This document shows, in pieces, positions 22,685 through 58,901 of a stretch of DNA of 64,000 bases; the first letter of the stretch is position 1; every line of letters begins with the position of its first letter. Both the position numbers and the translations under genes were made by a program. The notes under the pieces are model-generated. The model saw nothing but the letters and a program-made list of their open reading frames with translations. It had not been told where the DNA came from and searched no databases. The DNA lies in the NCBI GenBank assembly GCA_949361645.1, contig OX442417.1:15657427-15721426 (forward strand). Direction: 5' to 3'. The stretch is from Spongilla lacustris. Its lineage: Eukaryota; Porifera; Demospongiae; Spongillida; Spongillidae.

Positions 22685-23043
22685 CACACCCAGCAGATGT
22701 CCTGGTAACAAGATGGGAAAAGGGTTTGCCTGCAGTTTTGGATATAACAGTGACATCCCCACTTAATCCTGCCATCCTTGATGAGTCTTGTTCAACAGCT
22801 GGAGTAGCTGCAGTAGCCGCAGAGTCCCGCAAACATGTAGCTAACGACCCTAAGTGCTTCGAGCTGGGGTGGACCTGTGTTCCATTGGCTGTAGAAACCT
22901 ATGGGAATTGGGGGGTGGAGGCCCAAGTAACATTTTCCCGCCTAGCCTCTCTACTTGCTGCAAGCCACAGTGTGTCAAAATCAAAGGCAGCAGCTGACAT
23001 TTATGGTCGCTTAAACCTGACCCTGACCAGGTCTGTATCCTAG
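22685..23043 (+). pseudogene. Retroelement protein tail, copy 2 (fragment)
   Basis: One frame reads ADVLVTRWEKGLPAVLDITV...SPLNPAILDESCS...ESRKHVANDPKCFELGW...CVPLAVETYGNWGVEAQ...KSKAAADIYGRL and ends in a stop. It repeats the C-terminal half of copy 1 with clear protein-level divergence, so it comes from a second insertion or an old duplication. No upstream reverse-transcriptase part is nearby. Confidence 0.5.
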
Positions 23044-23049
23044 CCAGGG

Positions 23050-24371
23050 GTCTAAGGCCAAAATAGATGTTACAGTGCTCATATTGAACTCTTTAGTGTA
23101 AGTTTTCTGTATGTCTTATATATTATAGATGTAGTCTAGTTGTATGTTTATATACCTGCTATTCTGTATGATATAAAGTTATATTAAACAGCAATTTTAA
23201 GAATAATATATACATGCATGCACCACACCAATTATACAATGCAGACGTCTGCAAAAAAAAATTACACTTAGTCTAAAGGACCCTCAGACCTCCGGCCTGG
23301 CTCTTGCCTGAATGGCCGTAATATGCAATAATGCACGCTAATGCTTATGCTTATAAGGGCTTATGCTTATAAGGACTAATGCTTATAAGAGCTAATGCAC
23401 GATGAACATGATTTGTGTGGTATTGTATACCCGACGGATTATAAATAAAATAAAAATCATTTCCATGGAAGGCAAGTATCTAATTATAATTTAAAAGGAC
23501 GTGACGTGATCGGATAACTTGTTAGGGATTGATTGAGGGTGTAGTAGAAAATGGGTGTGTGTGTGGCTGTGTGTAGGCGTAGGGAGGGGGACTTCATGGT
23601 CTTGGGGGCGTGTGTAGGTGTCTACCACCGCCTCTGCTATATCGTATTTTATTTCCGGTACCTCAGGCAGTCAGGCTTAGTACTAACCAGTCCAATATTA
23701 TATTGTTGTGACACTTAAAATCGGCAATTCAATTGCACAGTTCACGAAGTGAAATTGAACATGCCGCTTCCATTCAACAAGGAAATGATTGGAATGACTG
23801 CAATTAGATACTGAGTAAAATTTATAATAGTTGGTGCTGTATTTAGAGCAGTCAAGCAATCAAGCGATGAATATTTTAAGTGTGATTAATCACACATGGC
23901 CGAACCTCGTGTTGCGTAATTACTTAGGTGGAAAAAATATTCAGTTAAGAGAAGACTGCACACTTGCTACCACGGGACCACCAAGAGAGAACAAAATAGG
24001 CGTTCAAACAGTACAGAATGCCATACCCTTACACGGAAGCAACGAGGCCAATTACTGCACGTGATCTATAATATATACGCAGGTGTGGCCTGTTAAAATG
24101 GCTACCCGGTTGTGAGCGGATATTGTGCTTGGTAGCGTATAGCATATAACTGGTCCGATACAAGAAACACGCGTTCCGATTCGTCTTCTCTAAGTTAATC
24201 ATTCCTGGGAGTCCGTAGTATAATTGGATACGGTGCTCAGAAGGAACAGAATGGGAGACACCTGGTCGTGTTTAACTTGCTTAAATGCGGAAGAACCGCC
24301 GGTAAGTGCCGTGTGTAAGCGTCATGGTGTCCTTGCGTTGACAATGCTGTGATGTGCCTATGTAATGTGTG

Positions 24372-24402
<31 letters not shown>

Positions 24403-26120
24403 TTTTTTTTGGAAGTCTTGTTTTGCTGCTGGTTCGTTCGTTGTGCTCCCTGCGGGTGTATGGGTTGCATGTTATGCAGTTGTTGTCTGTGTCGTCACGG
24501 GTTGAAAATACATATATGCGGGAGTGCTTGTATCATACATTGTGTTTGCTGTTGTCAGCTGACCGTTGTGTAGCAATGACGAAGTCGTAGCCATGTCCAA
24601 AAAAAAGCTATTGTGTGACCGTGATAACGGATTGGGGAGGTCACGTGACTTGTTGCGCAGAAAAGAGGAAACCCACACCTTAAAAACTTGAAATCCATCA
24701 TTTTACTCAGTGTGTGTGTGTGTGTGTGTGTGTGTGACACCCATTTAGGCAAGGCGTAGACCTAAAATTGACAGAAGTATGATTGGGTTACCCCAGAACT
24801 TTGTGGTAAGTTGACATGACTGCTTGTTCCCCCCCCCTCCTCCCTGCCCCTCCCCCCTCCCCGCCTCTCCCTTGATCATGGCTTGCCACATCTCTTACTT
24901 TAACCCCTTGCTGTCCTTTCCTCTCCGCAGCACACGGGTCATATTGGTAGCAGTGATTTTGGAAGTGGAGATGTGAGGATTAGTTGTGCATGTCTTGAAG
25001 CCTGTTGTGTTGTGATGGTTTGAACCATTGTTGACGAATTAACTGCCATTTAGATGGGCACAGTACAAACGCAAATGCAATCAAAAGGTGGCTATGAAGC
25101 GAAATCTTCGGTACCTATGGGAGCCACACCTACTGGTTCTGCGGTTGCCGTGGTATGGGGCACTGTGTTTGCATGTGTGTACATGTGTGTGCATGTGTGT
25201 GTATGTGTGCATGTGGGTGCATGTGTGCATGTGTGTGCATGTGTACATGGGTGTGCATATGTACATGTGTGTGCATGTGTACATGTGTGTGCATGTGTAC
25301 ATGTGTGTGCATGTGTGTGTACATGTGTGTGTGTGCATGTGTGTACATGTGTGTGCATGTGTGTATGTGTGTGCATGTGTGTATGTGTGTATATGTGTAT
25401 GTGTGGACATGTGTGTGTGCATGTGTGTGTGCATGTGTGTGCATGTGTGTGTGCATGTGTGTGTGCATGTGTGTGCATGTGTACATATGTGCATGTGTGT
25501 ATATGTGCATGTGTGTATGTGTGCATGTGTGTATGTGTGCATGTGTGTATGTGTGCATGTGTGTATGGACCTATGTAGGAGAGTGTGCACATAAGAGGGA
25601 GGGGGTAGATTATTAGGTGTGTGCACATTTTTTTTCCGCCTGTGGAATGTGGGTGTACATAGCTCTGGAGTGTGTGTGGATGGGCTGTGTTGTGCAAGTG
25701 TACATAAATGCCCTCCAGATGGAAGGCGGCGAGCTAAGTGTGTTGTTAAATTGTCCTTTCCCCCCTTCTCTTTGTTTTTACTGCAGTCATAGTGGCGCTG
25801 GCTGGTGGGGCAATACCTAGTTTCCATGAGCATACGTGCAGAATTTTACTGGTAACTTAAAACCAACTCATGTTGTTGTGCCACATCATTAGCTGTTCTA
25901 TTGTTAGACCTGTTTTAACATAAGACTTGTCTGTATATATATATATATATCATTTGTTGTACGACAATAACGATCAGAGTGATTTGCTGTTTGTGTATGT
26001 GCGCACATCTCTTTTGTGTTTGAGAAGAGAAAAAGAAGATAAAAAATTCACCGCACGCTTTGGTTAAGACGTGACGTCATCGCGTTGGGCGGGTGGTTTA
26101 ATGTTTAATAAACTTAAGAG
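23050..26120. other. Region upstream of PRPF3; possible short exons, repeats
   Basis: No protein family was recognised. Several segments look like short exons: 24251-24301 (MGDTWSCLTCLNAEEPP then GTAAGT), 24778-24806 before GTAAGT, 24931-24974 after CCGCAG, and 25054 onward (MGTVQTQMQSKGGYEAK). Their phases do not join cleanly, so no gene is called. The stretch also holds a TGTGCATG array (25165-25566), a T-run (24387-24410), a GT-run (24713-24736) and a TA-run (25937-25950). Confidence 0.3.
25165..25566 (+). repeat. (TG)n with CATGTGTG variants
   Basis: About 400 bp of alternating TGTGTGCATGTGTACATG-type sequence. It produces Cys/Val/His/Thr-rich frames in both directions that are not genes. 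Confidence 0.9.
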
Positions 26121-26125
26121 GGATA

Positions 26126-41526
<15,401 letters not shown>

Positions 41527-41713
41527 AACCCGCAGGGAGGGCGAGGGGGTTGAAAGGACTGAGGAAGAGTGGAAGTACCATACAGCCATGAATGACAAAT
41601 AATTATAACATCATTCAGTATAAATTACAAGTAAAAATTAAAAAAAAAAAAAAACAAATCACAAGTACACACACACACAAACAAAATCTCGACCAAACTG
41701 CGGTGATTTGGGG

Positions 41714-44700
41714 CTACCTGCCAATGGCTGCTGAGGTCGGCTCCTCGTCCTCCTCAATCTGGCAGCGTCCCGTGCAGACGAAGTTGAGGAGGTAGGCGCA
41801 CATGACCAGAAAGAAGACCAGGATCAGGGCCAGGGCTATGATCCAGCCAAACAGGGCCAGGAACACGATCCACCCGAGGACCAGCAAGATCGCCGTGATG
41901 ACCCCTGCCCTGTGGGGCTTGTACCACGCCCCTTCAGGGTCGGTGTGGAATGCCTTCCAGCAGCAAGAGTGGTTAGTAGCTGTGGGGTTATTAAGATTTA
42001 TTAATTGCATGGTATGAGCATGCAGCAAGAGTGGTTGGTAGCTGTGGGGTTATTATTACCAGAGGGACTGCATTAACTAGCTGAGAACACACCTATCACC
42101 AGAGAGACTGCATTAACTAGCTGAGAACACACCTATCACCAGAGGGACTACATTAACTAGCTGAGAACGCACCTATCACCAGAGGGACTGCATTAACTAG
42201 CTGAGACTACATTAACTAGCTGAGACTACATTAACTAGCTGAGACTACATTAACTAGCTGAGAACACACTATTACCAGAGGGACTACATTAACTAGCTGA
42301 GAACACATTAACTAGCTGAGACTACATTAACTAGCTGAGAACACACCTATCACCAGAGGGACTACATTAACTAGCTGAGACTACATTAACTAGCTGAGAA
42401 CACACCTATTACCAGAGGGACTACATTAACTAGCTGAGACTACATTAACTAGCTGAGAACACACCTATCATCAGAGGGACTACATTAACTAGCTGAGAAC
42501 ACATTAACTAGCTGAGACTACATTAACTAGCTGAGAACACACCTATCATCAGAGGGACTACATTAACTAGCTGAGACTACATTAACTAGCTGAGAACACA
42601 CCTATCACCAGAGGGACTACATTAACTAGCTGAGAACACACCTATTACCAGAGGGACTACATTAACTAGCTGAACTAGCTGAGACTACATTAACTAGCTG
42701 AGAACACACCTATTACCAGAGGGACTACATTAACTAGCTGAACTAGCTGAGACTACATTAACTAGCTGAGAACACACCTATTACCAGAGGGACTACATTA
42801 ACTAGCTGAGACTACATTAACTAGCTGAGAACACACCTATCATCAGAGGGACTACATTAACTAGCTGAGACTACATTAACTAGCTGAGAACACACCTATC
42901 ACCAGAGGGACTGCATTAACTAGCTGAGACTACATTAACTAGCTGAGACTACATTAACTAGCTGAGACTACATTAACTAGCTGAGAACACACCTATTACC
43001 AGAGGGACTACATTAACTAGCTGAGAACACATTAACTAGCTGAGACTACATTAACTAGCTGAGACTACATTAACTAGCTGAGACTACATTAACTAGCTGA
43101 GAACACACCTATCACCAGAGGGACTACATTAACTAGCTGAGAACACATTAACTAGCTGAGACTACATTAACTAGCTGAGACTACATTAACTAGCTGAGAA
43201 CACACCTATCATCAGAGGGACTACATTAACTAGCTGAGACTACATTAACTAGCTGAGACTACATTAACTGGCTGACACTACATTAACTAGCTGAGAACAC
43301 ACCTATCACCAGAGGGACTACATTAACTAGCTGAGAAGACACCTATCACCAAAGGGACTACATTAACTAGCTGAGAACACACCTATCACCAGAGGGACTA
43401 CATTAACTAGCTGAGAACACACCTATCACCAGAGGGACTACATTAACTAGCTGAGAACACACCTATTGCCAGAGGGACTACATTAACTAGCTGAGACTAC
43501 ATTAACTAGCTGAGACTACATTAACTAGCTGAGACTACATTAACTAGCTGAGAACACACCTATCACCAGAGGGACTACATTAACTAGCTGAGAACACACC
43601 TATCATCAGAGGGACTACATTAACTAGCTGAGACTACATTAACTAGCTGAGAACACACCTATCACCAGAGGGACTACATTAACTAGCTGAGAACACACCT
43701 ATCACCAGAGGGACTACATTAACTAGCTGAGAAGACACCTATCACCAGAGGGACTGCATTAACTAGCTGAGAACACACCTATCACCAGAGGGACTACATT
43801 AACTAGCTGAGAACACACCTATCACCAGAGGGACTGCATTAACTAGCTGAGAACACACCTATTGCCAGAGGGACTACATTAACTAGCTGAGAACACACCT
43901 ATCACCTGAGGGACTACATTAACTAGCTGAGACTACATTAACTAGCTGAGAACACACCTATCACCAGAGGGACTACATTAACTAGCTGAGAACACACCTA
44001 TCACCAGAGGGACTGCATTAACTAGCTGAGAACACACCTATCACCAGAGGGACTACATTAACTAGCTGAGAACACATTAACTAGCTGAGAAGACACCTAT
44101 TACCAGAGGGACTACTAACTAGCTGAGAACACACCTATCACCAGAGGGACTGCATTAACTAGCTGAGAACACATTAACTAGTTGAGAAGACACCTATCAC
44201 CAGAGGGACTACATTAACTAGCTGAGAACACATTAACTAGCTGAGAAGACACCTATTACCAGAGGGACTACTAACTAGCTGAGAACACACCTATCACCAG
44301 AGGGACTACATTAACTAGCTGAGAACACATCTATCACCAGAGGGACTGCATTAACTAGCTGAGAACACACCTATCACCAGAGGGACTACATTAACTAGCT
44401 GAGAACACACCTATCACCAGAGGGACTACATTAACTAGCTGAGAACACACCTATCGCCAGAGGGACTACATTAACTAGCTGAGAACACACCTATCACCAG
44501 AGGGACTGCATTAACTAGCTGAGAACACACCTATTACCAGAGGGACTACATTAACTAGCTGAGAACACACCTATCACCAGAGGGACTACATTAACTAGCT
44601 GAGAACACACCTATCGCCAGAGGGACTACATTAACTAGCTGAGAACACACCTATCACCAGAGGGACTACATTAACTAGCTGAGAACACACCTATCACCAG

Positions 44701-47700
44701 AGGGACTGCATTAACTAGCTGAGAACACATTAACTAGCTGAGAAGACACCTATTACCAGAGGGACTACTAACTAGCTGAGAACACACCTATCACCAGAGG
44801 GACTGCATTAACTAGCTGAGAACACACCTATCACCAGAGGGACTACATTAACTAGCTGAGAACACATTAACTAGCTGAGAAGACACCTATTACCAGTGGG
44901 ACTACTAACTAGCTGAGAACACACCTATCACCAGAGGGACTACATTAACTAGCTGAGAACACACCTATCACCAGAGGGACTACATTAACTAGCTGAGAAC
45001 ACACCTATCACCAGAGGGACTGCATTAACTAGCTGAGAACACATTAACTAGCTGAGAAGACACCTATTACCAGAGGGACTACATTAACTAGCTGAGAACA
45101 CACCTATCACCAGAGGGACTACATTAACTAGCTGAGAACACACCTATCACCAGAGGGACTGCATTAACTAGCTGAGAACACATTAACTAGCTGAGAAGAC
45201 ACCTATCACCAGAGGGACTACATTAACTAGCTGAGAACACACCTATCACCAGAGGGACTACATTAACTAGCTGAGAACACACCTATCACCAGAGGGACTG
45301 CATTAACTAGCTGAGAACACATTAACTAGCTGAGAAGACACCTATTACCAGAGGGACTACATTAACTAGCTGAGAAGACACCTATCACCAGAGGGACTGC
45401 ATTAACTAGCTGAGAACACATTAACTAGCTGAGAAGACACCTATCACCAGAGGGACTACATTAACTAGCTGAGAAGACACCTATCACCAGAGGGACTACA
45501 TTAACTAGCTGAGAACACACCTATCACCAGAGGGACTACATTAACTAGCTGAGAACACACCTATCACCAGAGGGACTGCATTAACTAGCTGAGAACACAT
45601 TAACTAGCTGAGAAGACACCTATTACCAGAGGGACTACATTAACTAGCTGAGAAGACACCTATCACCAGAGGGACTGCATTAACTAGCTGAGAACACATT
45701 AACTAGCTGAGAAGACACCTATCACCAGAGGGACTACATTAACTAGCTGAGAACACACCTATCACCAGAGGGACTACATTAACTAGCTGAGAACACACCT
45801 ATCACCAGAGGGACTACATTAACTAGCTGAGAACACACCTATCACCAAAGGGACTACATTAACTAGCTGAGAACACATTAACTAGCTGAGAAGACACCTA
45901 TCACCAGAGGGACTGCATTAACTAGCTGAGAACACATTAACTAGCTGAGAAGACACCTATCACCAGAGGGACTACATTAACTAGCTGAGAAGACACCTAT
46001 TACCAGAGGGACTGCATTAACTAGCTGAGAACACACCTATCACCAGAGGGACTGCATTAACTAGCTGAGAACACATTAACTAGCTGAGAAGACACCTATC
46101 ACCAGAGGGACTACATTAACTAGCTGAGAACACATTAACTAGCTGAGAAGACACCTATTACCAGAGGGACTACTAACTAGCTGAGAACACACCTATCACC
46201 AGAGGGACTGCATTAACTAGCTGAGAACACATTAACTAGCTGAGAACACACCTATCACCAGAGGGACTACATTAACTAGCTGAGAACACACCTATCACCA
46301 GAGGGACTACATTAACTAGCTGAGAACACACCTATTACCAGAGGGACTGCATTAACTAGCTGAGAAGACACCTATCACCAGAGGGACTACATTAACTAGC
46401 TGAGAACACATTAACTAGCTGAGAAGACACCTATTACCAGAGGGACTACTAACTAGCTGAGAACACACCTATCACCAGAGGGACTGCATTAACTAGCTGA
46501 GAACACATTCACTAGCTGAGAAGACACCTATTACCAGAGGGACTACTAACTAGCTGAGAACACACCTATCACCAGAGGGACTACATTAACTAGCTGAGAC
46601 TACATTAACTAGCTGAGACTACATTAACTAGCTGAGAACACACCTATCACCAGAGGGACTACTAACTAGCTGAGAACACACCTATCACCAGAGGGACTAC
46701 ATTAAATAGCTGAGAACACACCTATCACCAGAGGGACTACTAACTAGCTGAGAACACACCTATCACCAGAGGGACTACATTAACTAGCTGAGAACACACC
46801 TATCACCAGAGGGACTACATTAATGTCCTCTGGTAGTGATGTCCCCGTGGAGGTATTAGCCCCTGCAGACCCCATCATCCTCCTCAAGGTGGGTCTGATG
46901 GGGACGATGATGGGGAGGTGCCTTCTGGCAGCAACCTGGTGGTAGGTAGGTAGGTGAGGTGAGGTGGTGGGTAGTGGTAGGAAGGTGAGGTGTGGGTAGG
47001 TAGGTGAGGTGAGGTGTGGGTAGGTAGGTGAGGTGAGGTGTGGGTAGGTAGGTGAGGTGAGGTAGGGAGGTGAGTTGTGGGTAGGTAGGTGAGGTGTGGG
47101 TAGGTAGGTGAGGTGTGGGTAGTGGTAGGTGGGTGAGGTGTGGTAGTGGTAGGTGGGTGAGGTGTGGGTAGTGGTAGGTGGGTGAGGTGTGGTAGTGGTA
47201 GGTGGGTGAGGTGTGGGTAGTGGTAGGTGGGTGAGGTGTGGTAGTGGTAGGTGGGTGAGGTGTGGGTAGTGGTAGGTGGGTGAGGTGTGGTAGTGGTAGG
47301 TGGGTGAGGTGTGGGTGTGTTAGGTGGGTGCTTGTGTTGGTCGTGACACAAAAGAAGGTTTACTGGGAAATTGGCAGCTTTGCTGTATTCAGGTGGAGGT
47401 TCATTGCAGCTTAATGTGATGCTTCTTTCCTTCTCTAAGAAGCAAGAGAAGGTTGTCATTAGCACACAGCAGGTGTGTGTGTGTGTGCGCGCGCCATCGT
47501 ACCCAAGTAGAATATAGGAGTCAGCTTGTACGTCGCCACCTGCTCTTGTATGGCTTCCACTACATCTTCCACTGTCCCGAATGCACCAGACTGGAGGGGG
47601 GAGGAGGGTGGGGGGGAGAGTTAAGCCACGCCAGGACGACCAAAATCTTATGTGACATTGCACAATCTTTTCCATAATTAATGCACTTTAATAAGAGCTA

Positions 47701-48539
47701 ATATGCAAATTTGGGAGTCTCCAGCACTTAGCACTTTCATACTAACCCTTTTGGTTGAACTGTGTAAACAGAGGGGGCGTTTTTAGTTACATGTATAAAT
47801 CCCAGTGTGATCGATATTTGGGTGAGTACAGTTATTAGAAGTGCAGAAAAGATTGTGCAAATGTCATGTAAAATTTGGGTTGCCATGGGTATGGCTTTAC
47901 TTGTGTTGTGTGAAAGTTGCAGGAAGTGTAAGCACGTGTACAGTACTAGTGCTGGTCGGTTAATTAACCCCTTTGATGTGGTATCCTAAAAAAAAAATCA
48001 AACCGAATGCTGAAAACAAGTGCATTTCTGTTTTGGGGCGGGCCCATTGTTTAAAAATGTGATCAAAAATAAACACGCAGCAACACACATTTTGGCAATG
48101 TGTGCCCCCCCCCCCCCCCCCATCCACAAGGGGTATTCTTTCTAGCCCACATCATTATACGCGCATAAGACATAAATGAACTTACGACACCATCTGCATA
48201 AAGTTGCTTGCCGGCAATCCCCACGGGATAGTGCTTGTACACCACCTCTTCCCCTTCCCTACGGGTTCGACATACGCGATACAAAGGGAGCGTAGACCCC
48301 CGAGCACAGAGCTGTACCTTAAACGGACGGATACGGCGAAGCTTTCCGGATCGTGGAAGTGGCTGACAAGGTACGTGCCGTTCTCGCCGTGCAGCCTAAG
48401 CATGTCCTCTGCTTGTTTGAAGGACAAGTCGTCGAACACATAGCTGCCACAGCCACGACGTAATGTACATTTATAGCTAGGTCCCACACGGTTAGGCCTG
48501 TGCACCAGCTAACCTTGCTGCCTTCTTGAAGCCGGTCAT
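41714..48539 (-). CDS. SH2-domain protein with PPEY motif and C-terminal membrane hairpin, 7 exons
   Basis: Not recognised as a known family; inferred cytoplasmic adaptor anchored in a membrane. Minus-strand exons: 48539-48514, 48443-48318, 48258-48186, 47590-47503, 47434-47364, 46935-46800 and 41979-41714. Phases agree throughout, giving 261 aa. Residues 10-95 read as an SH2 domain: LSFKQAEDMLRLHGENGTYLV, FAVSVR, EEVVYKHYPVG, GKQLYADG and FGTVEDVVEAIQEQ. The FLVR position is YLVS, so the pTyr-binding Arg is Ser36; the later VYKHY His is kept. PPEY at 118-121 could bind WW domains. Residues 198-243 are a long hydrophobic stretch, probably two membrane segments, followed by an acidic tail (QIEEDEEP). 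Intron 2 is only 59 bp. Intron 6 is 4.8 kb of minisatellite. The exon 6 acceptor at 46936 was chosen because the next AG gives an early stop. If the join is wrong, the membrane part is a separate gene. Confidence 0.7.
41985..46830 (-). repeat. 4.8-kb minisatellite filling intron 6 of the SH2 gene
   Basis: On the plus strand the unit is CACACCTATCACCAGAGGGA plus CTACATTAACTAGCTGAGAA (40 bp), mixed with 18-20-bp sub-units ACTACATTAACTAGCTGAG and CATTAACTAGCTGAGAAGA. By eye there are 80-100 copies. On the minus (gene) strand each full unit reads TTCTCAG, a 28-bp segment, then GTGTGTTC, and contains the end of exon 6 (GTAGTCCCTCTGGTGATAG) with its donor. The acceptor side is also partly duplicated (GCAAGAGTGGTTGGTAGCTG at 42023-42042 versus 41963-41982). 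Confidence 0.93.
46940..47330 (-). repeat. Minisatellite in intron 5 of the SH2 gene
   Basis: Two related arrays: GGTAGGTAGGTGAGGTGTGG units, then GGTGGGTGAGGTGTGGTAGT units. They occupy most of the intron and produce the His/Pro/Thr-rich artefact frame on the minus strand. Confidence 0.88.
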
Positions 48540-48769
48540 GGAGTCCGGGCGAGTTTTCGCAGCGGGCGCAAGCAAACTTTCTTTGAGGCTTCCTGGATTC
48601 GATTGTGCTGTATAACAGCTGCTTTGTAACCATACATGTACAATAACGCACCGTCGTCCATATCCAGTTAGGATTATATTGTTAATCTTTTTTTTTTTTT
48701 TCCCCTAATCTACCGAATATAATGATAAGTTAATTACATGCTTAATTAGAGTTAGCGCACTCGTGGCAA
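48540..48769. promoter_or_regulatory. Likely bidirectional promoter, SH2 gene and DDX24
   Basis: Only 230 bp separate the ATG of the minus-strand SH2 gene (48539) from the ATG of DDX24 (48770). The stretch must hold both 5' UTRs and promoters unless upstream non-coding exons exist. A T-run lies at 48689-48702. No TATA box or named factor site is clear. Confidence 0.4.
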
Positions 48770-57730
<8,961 letters not shown>

Positions 57731-58450
57731 ATCACAGTCTGTACTTTTATCAATCACATCGCATTCAGGCCATTGTTATGAGCCGCCTTGGAGGAGGGGC
57801 TAGTCACGTGACAACCTGGAATGAAACGGAATGTAAGTATTTCGACATAAGCGCGGTGGTTGTGACAACATTAGCGCGCGACAACATATCCTTGCAGAAT
57901 TGAAGATAAGCTCAAATGGAAAAGACATAAAATGACTTCGTAGTCTTCGTTCAATCTAAATGCACATGTTCAGGTGCCCCACAGGTCAGCTACGCAGTCA
58001 GCAATGCTCTTTATTTTTGGCACACCACACTGTGCGCTTGTCATTTGCCTCTGGATAAAATCCAACTTCCCATCATGAAGATTAACCTTTAATCTATTTT
58101 CATCCTTAATTCAGGATTTCCATCCTGAATTAAGGATGACTTTACGCCGCTCGTATCGACATCAATTCGAACGGTATTGATGATTTTTTTTTTGCTATTT
58201 AGCTTCTGTACGCTTTCATCTAAACAGCGCTATCCATTTTAGTCATTCAAATCTTTATTTCTTTTAGAAAAACAATGTTTAGGCTTCGTTTCTATTTTCG
58301 TTCGCAAATAATGCCACGGTTACCATCGAAGTCAGGTATAAGGCTGAGGAAAGAGCAGGAAGCTTACTTTCAAGATGGTAACTGTTACTAAGATCTGTAA
58401 GGAGAGCCATATAAGCAAATTCAACAGGAGGTACTGACGAGCATCGAATT
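57731..58450. other. Intergenic, DDX24 3' side, with a perfect hairpin
   Basis: No gene was recognised. A perfect 17-bp inverted repeat with a 4-base loop lies at 58101-58138 (CATCCTTAATTCAGGAT / ATCCTGAATTAAGGATG). A related phrase occurs at 59888-59940 with TTAAAGATTAAG nearby, so these may be distant ends of one old element. Confidence 0.4.
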
Positions 58451-58453
58451 AAC

Positions 58454-58884
58454 CAGGGATATTAAATACATGGATTGGAAACGAGGCTGATATACGGCTG
58501 AATTACGGTATTCCTAATTTCCATCCGTGTTGCGCTTGAGGGCTATTCTTAGAGTCGCGAAATCGCAGAAACAAAAAGCTACACTTAGTAAGTTGGTTTC
58601 TTTCTAATTAAGAGGCAGGTTTTACTAATGGGATCAGTCAAGCTTTACTTTTGAAAGCAATGTATAAGCCTGTTAAAGCGTTCGGATCGCTTAAGCTTCG
58701 AGTAACGAGATCTCCTGAACAACTTCTCGTACAACAGATCTGAAAACTTTGAACTACACCCCTGAAACCCGTCCACTGGGATCAGCATCCATGTCATATT
58801 CGTCCGAGTCGGCGCATCACGGATGGTTTTCCGGTACACGTAGATTACGGAACCGTTTCCAATCCATGTATTTAATATCCCTGG
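58454..58884 (+). mobile_element. TIR element, left copy of an inverted pair
   Basis: Bounded by CAGGGATATTAAATACATGG and its inverse, with a TIR of about 30 bp (to GGAAACG). The inside is nearly identical, inverted, to 58902-59362 except that about 34 bp near 58814 are missing. The small frame of about 60 codons (NMTWMLIPVDGFQGCSSKFS) is shared but has no recognised function. Confidence 0.8.
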
Positions 58885-58901
58885 TCCGCCTTGAGTTAAT
58901 T

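Noticed and set aside
25054..25833. Cys/Val- and His/Thr-rich frames of 150-250 codons on both strands
   Set aside because: Produced by TGTGCATG microsatellite sequence; no conserved spacing of cysteines beyond the repeat.
41985..46830. Possible satellite/centromere-like or replication-origin array
   Set aside because: The unit derives from the neighbouring exon's donor and stops at the intron's ends, so an intronic expansion explains it better.
46884..47675. 263-codon His/Pro/Thr-rich minus-strand frame
   Set aside because: Mixes real exon 4 and 5 sequence in wrong frames with the intron 5 minisatellite; the spliced SH2 model explains it better.
48260..48317. Frameshift within the SH2 domain (homopolymer error at GGGGG)
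   Set aside because: A 59-bp intron from 48317 to 48259 with GTACAG donor and CCCGTAG acceptor removes the apparent shift and gives a continuous SH2 pattern.
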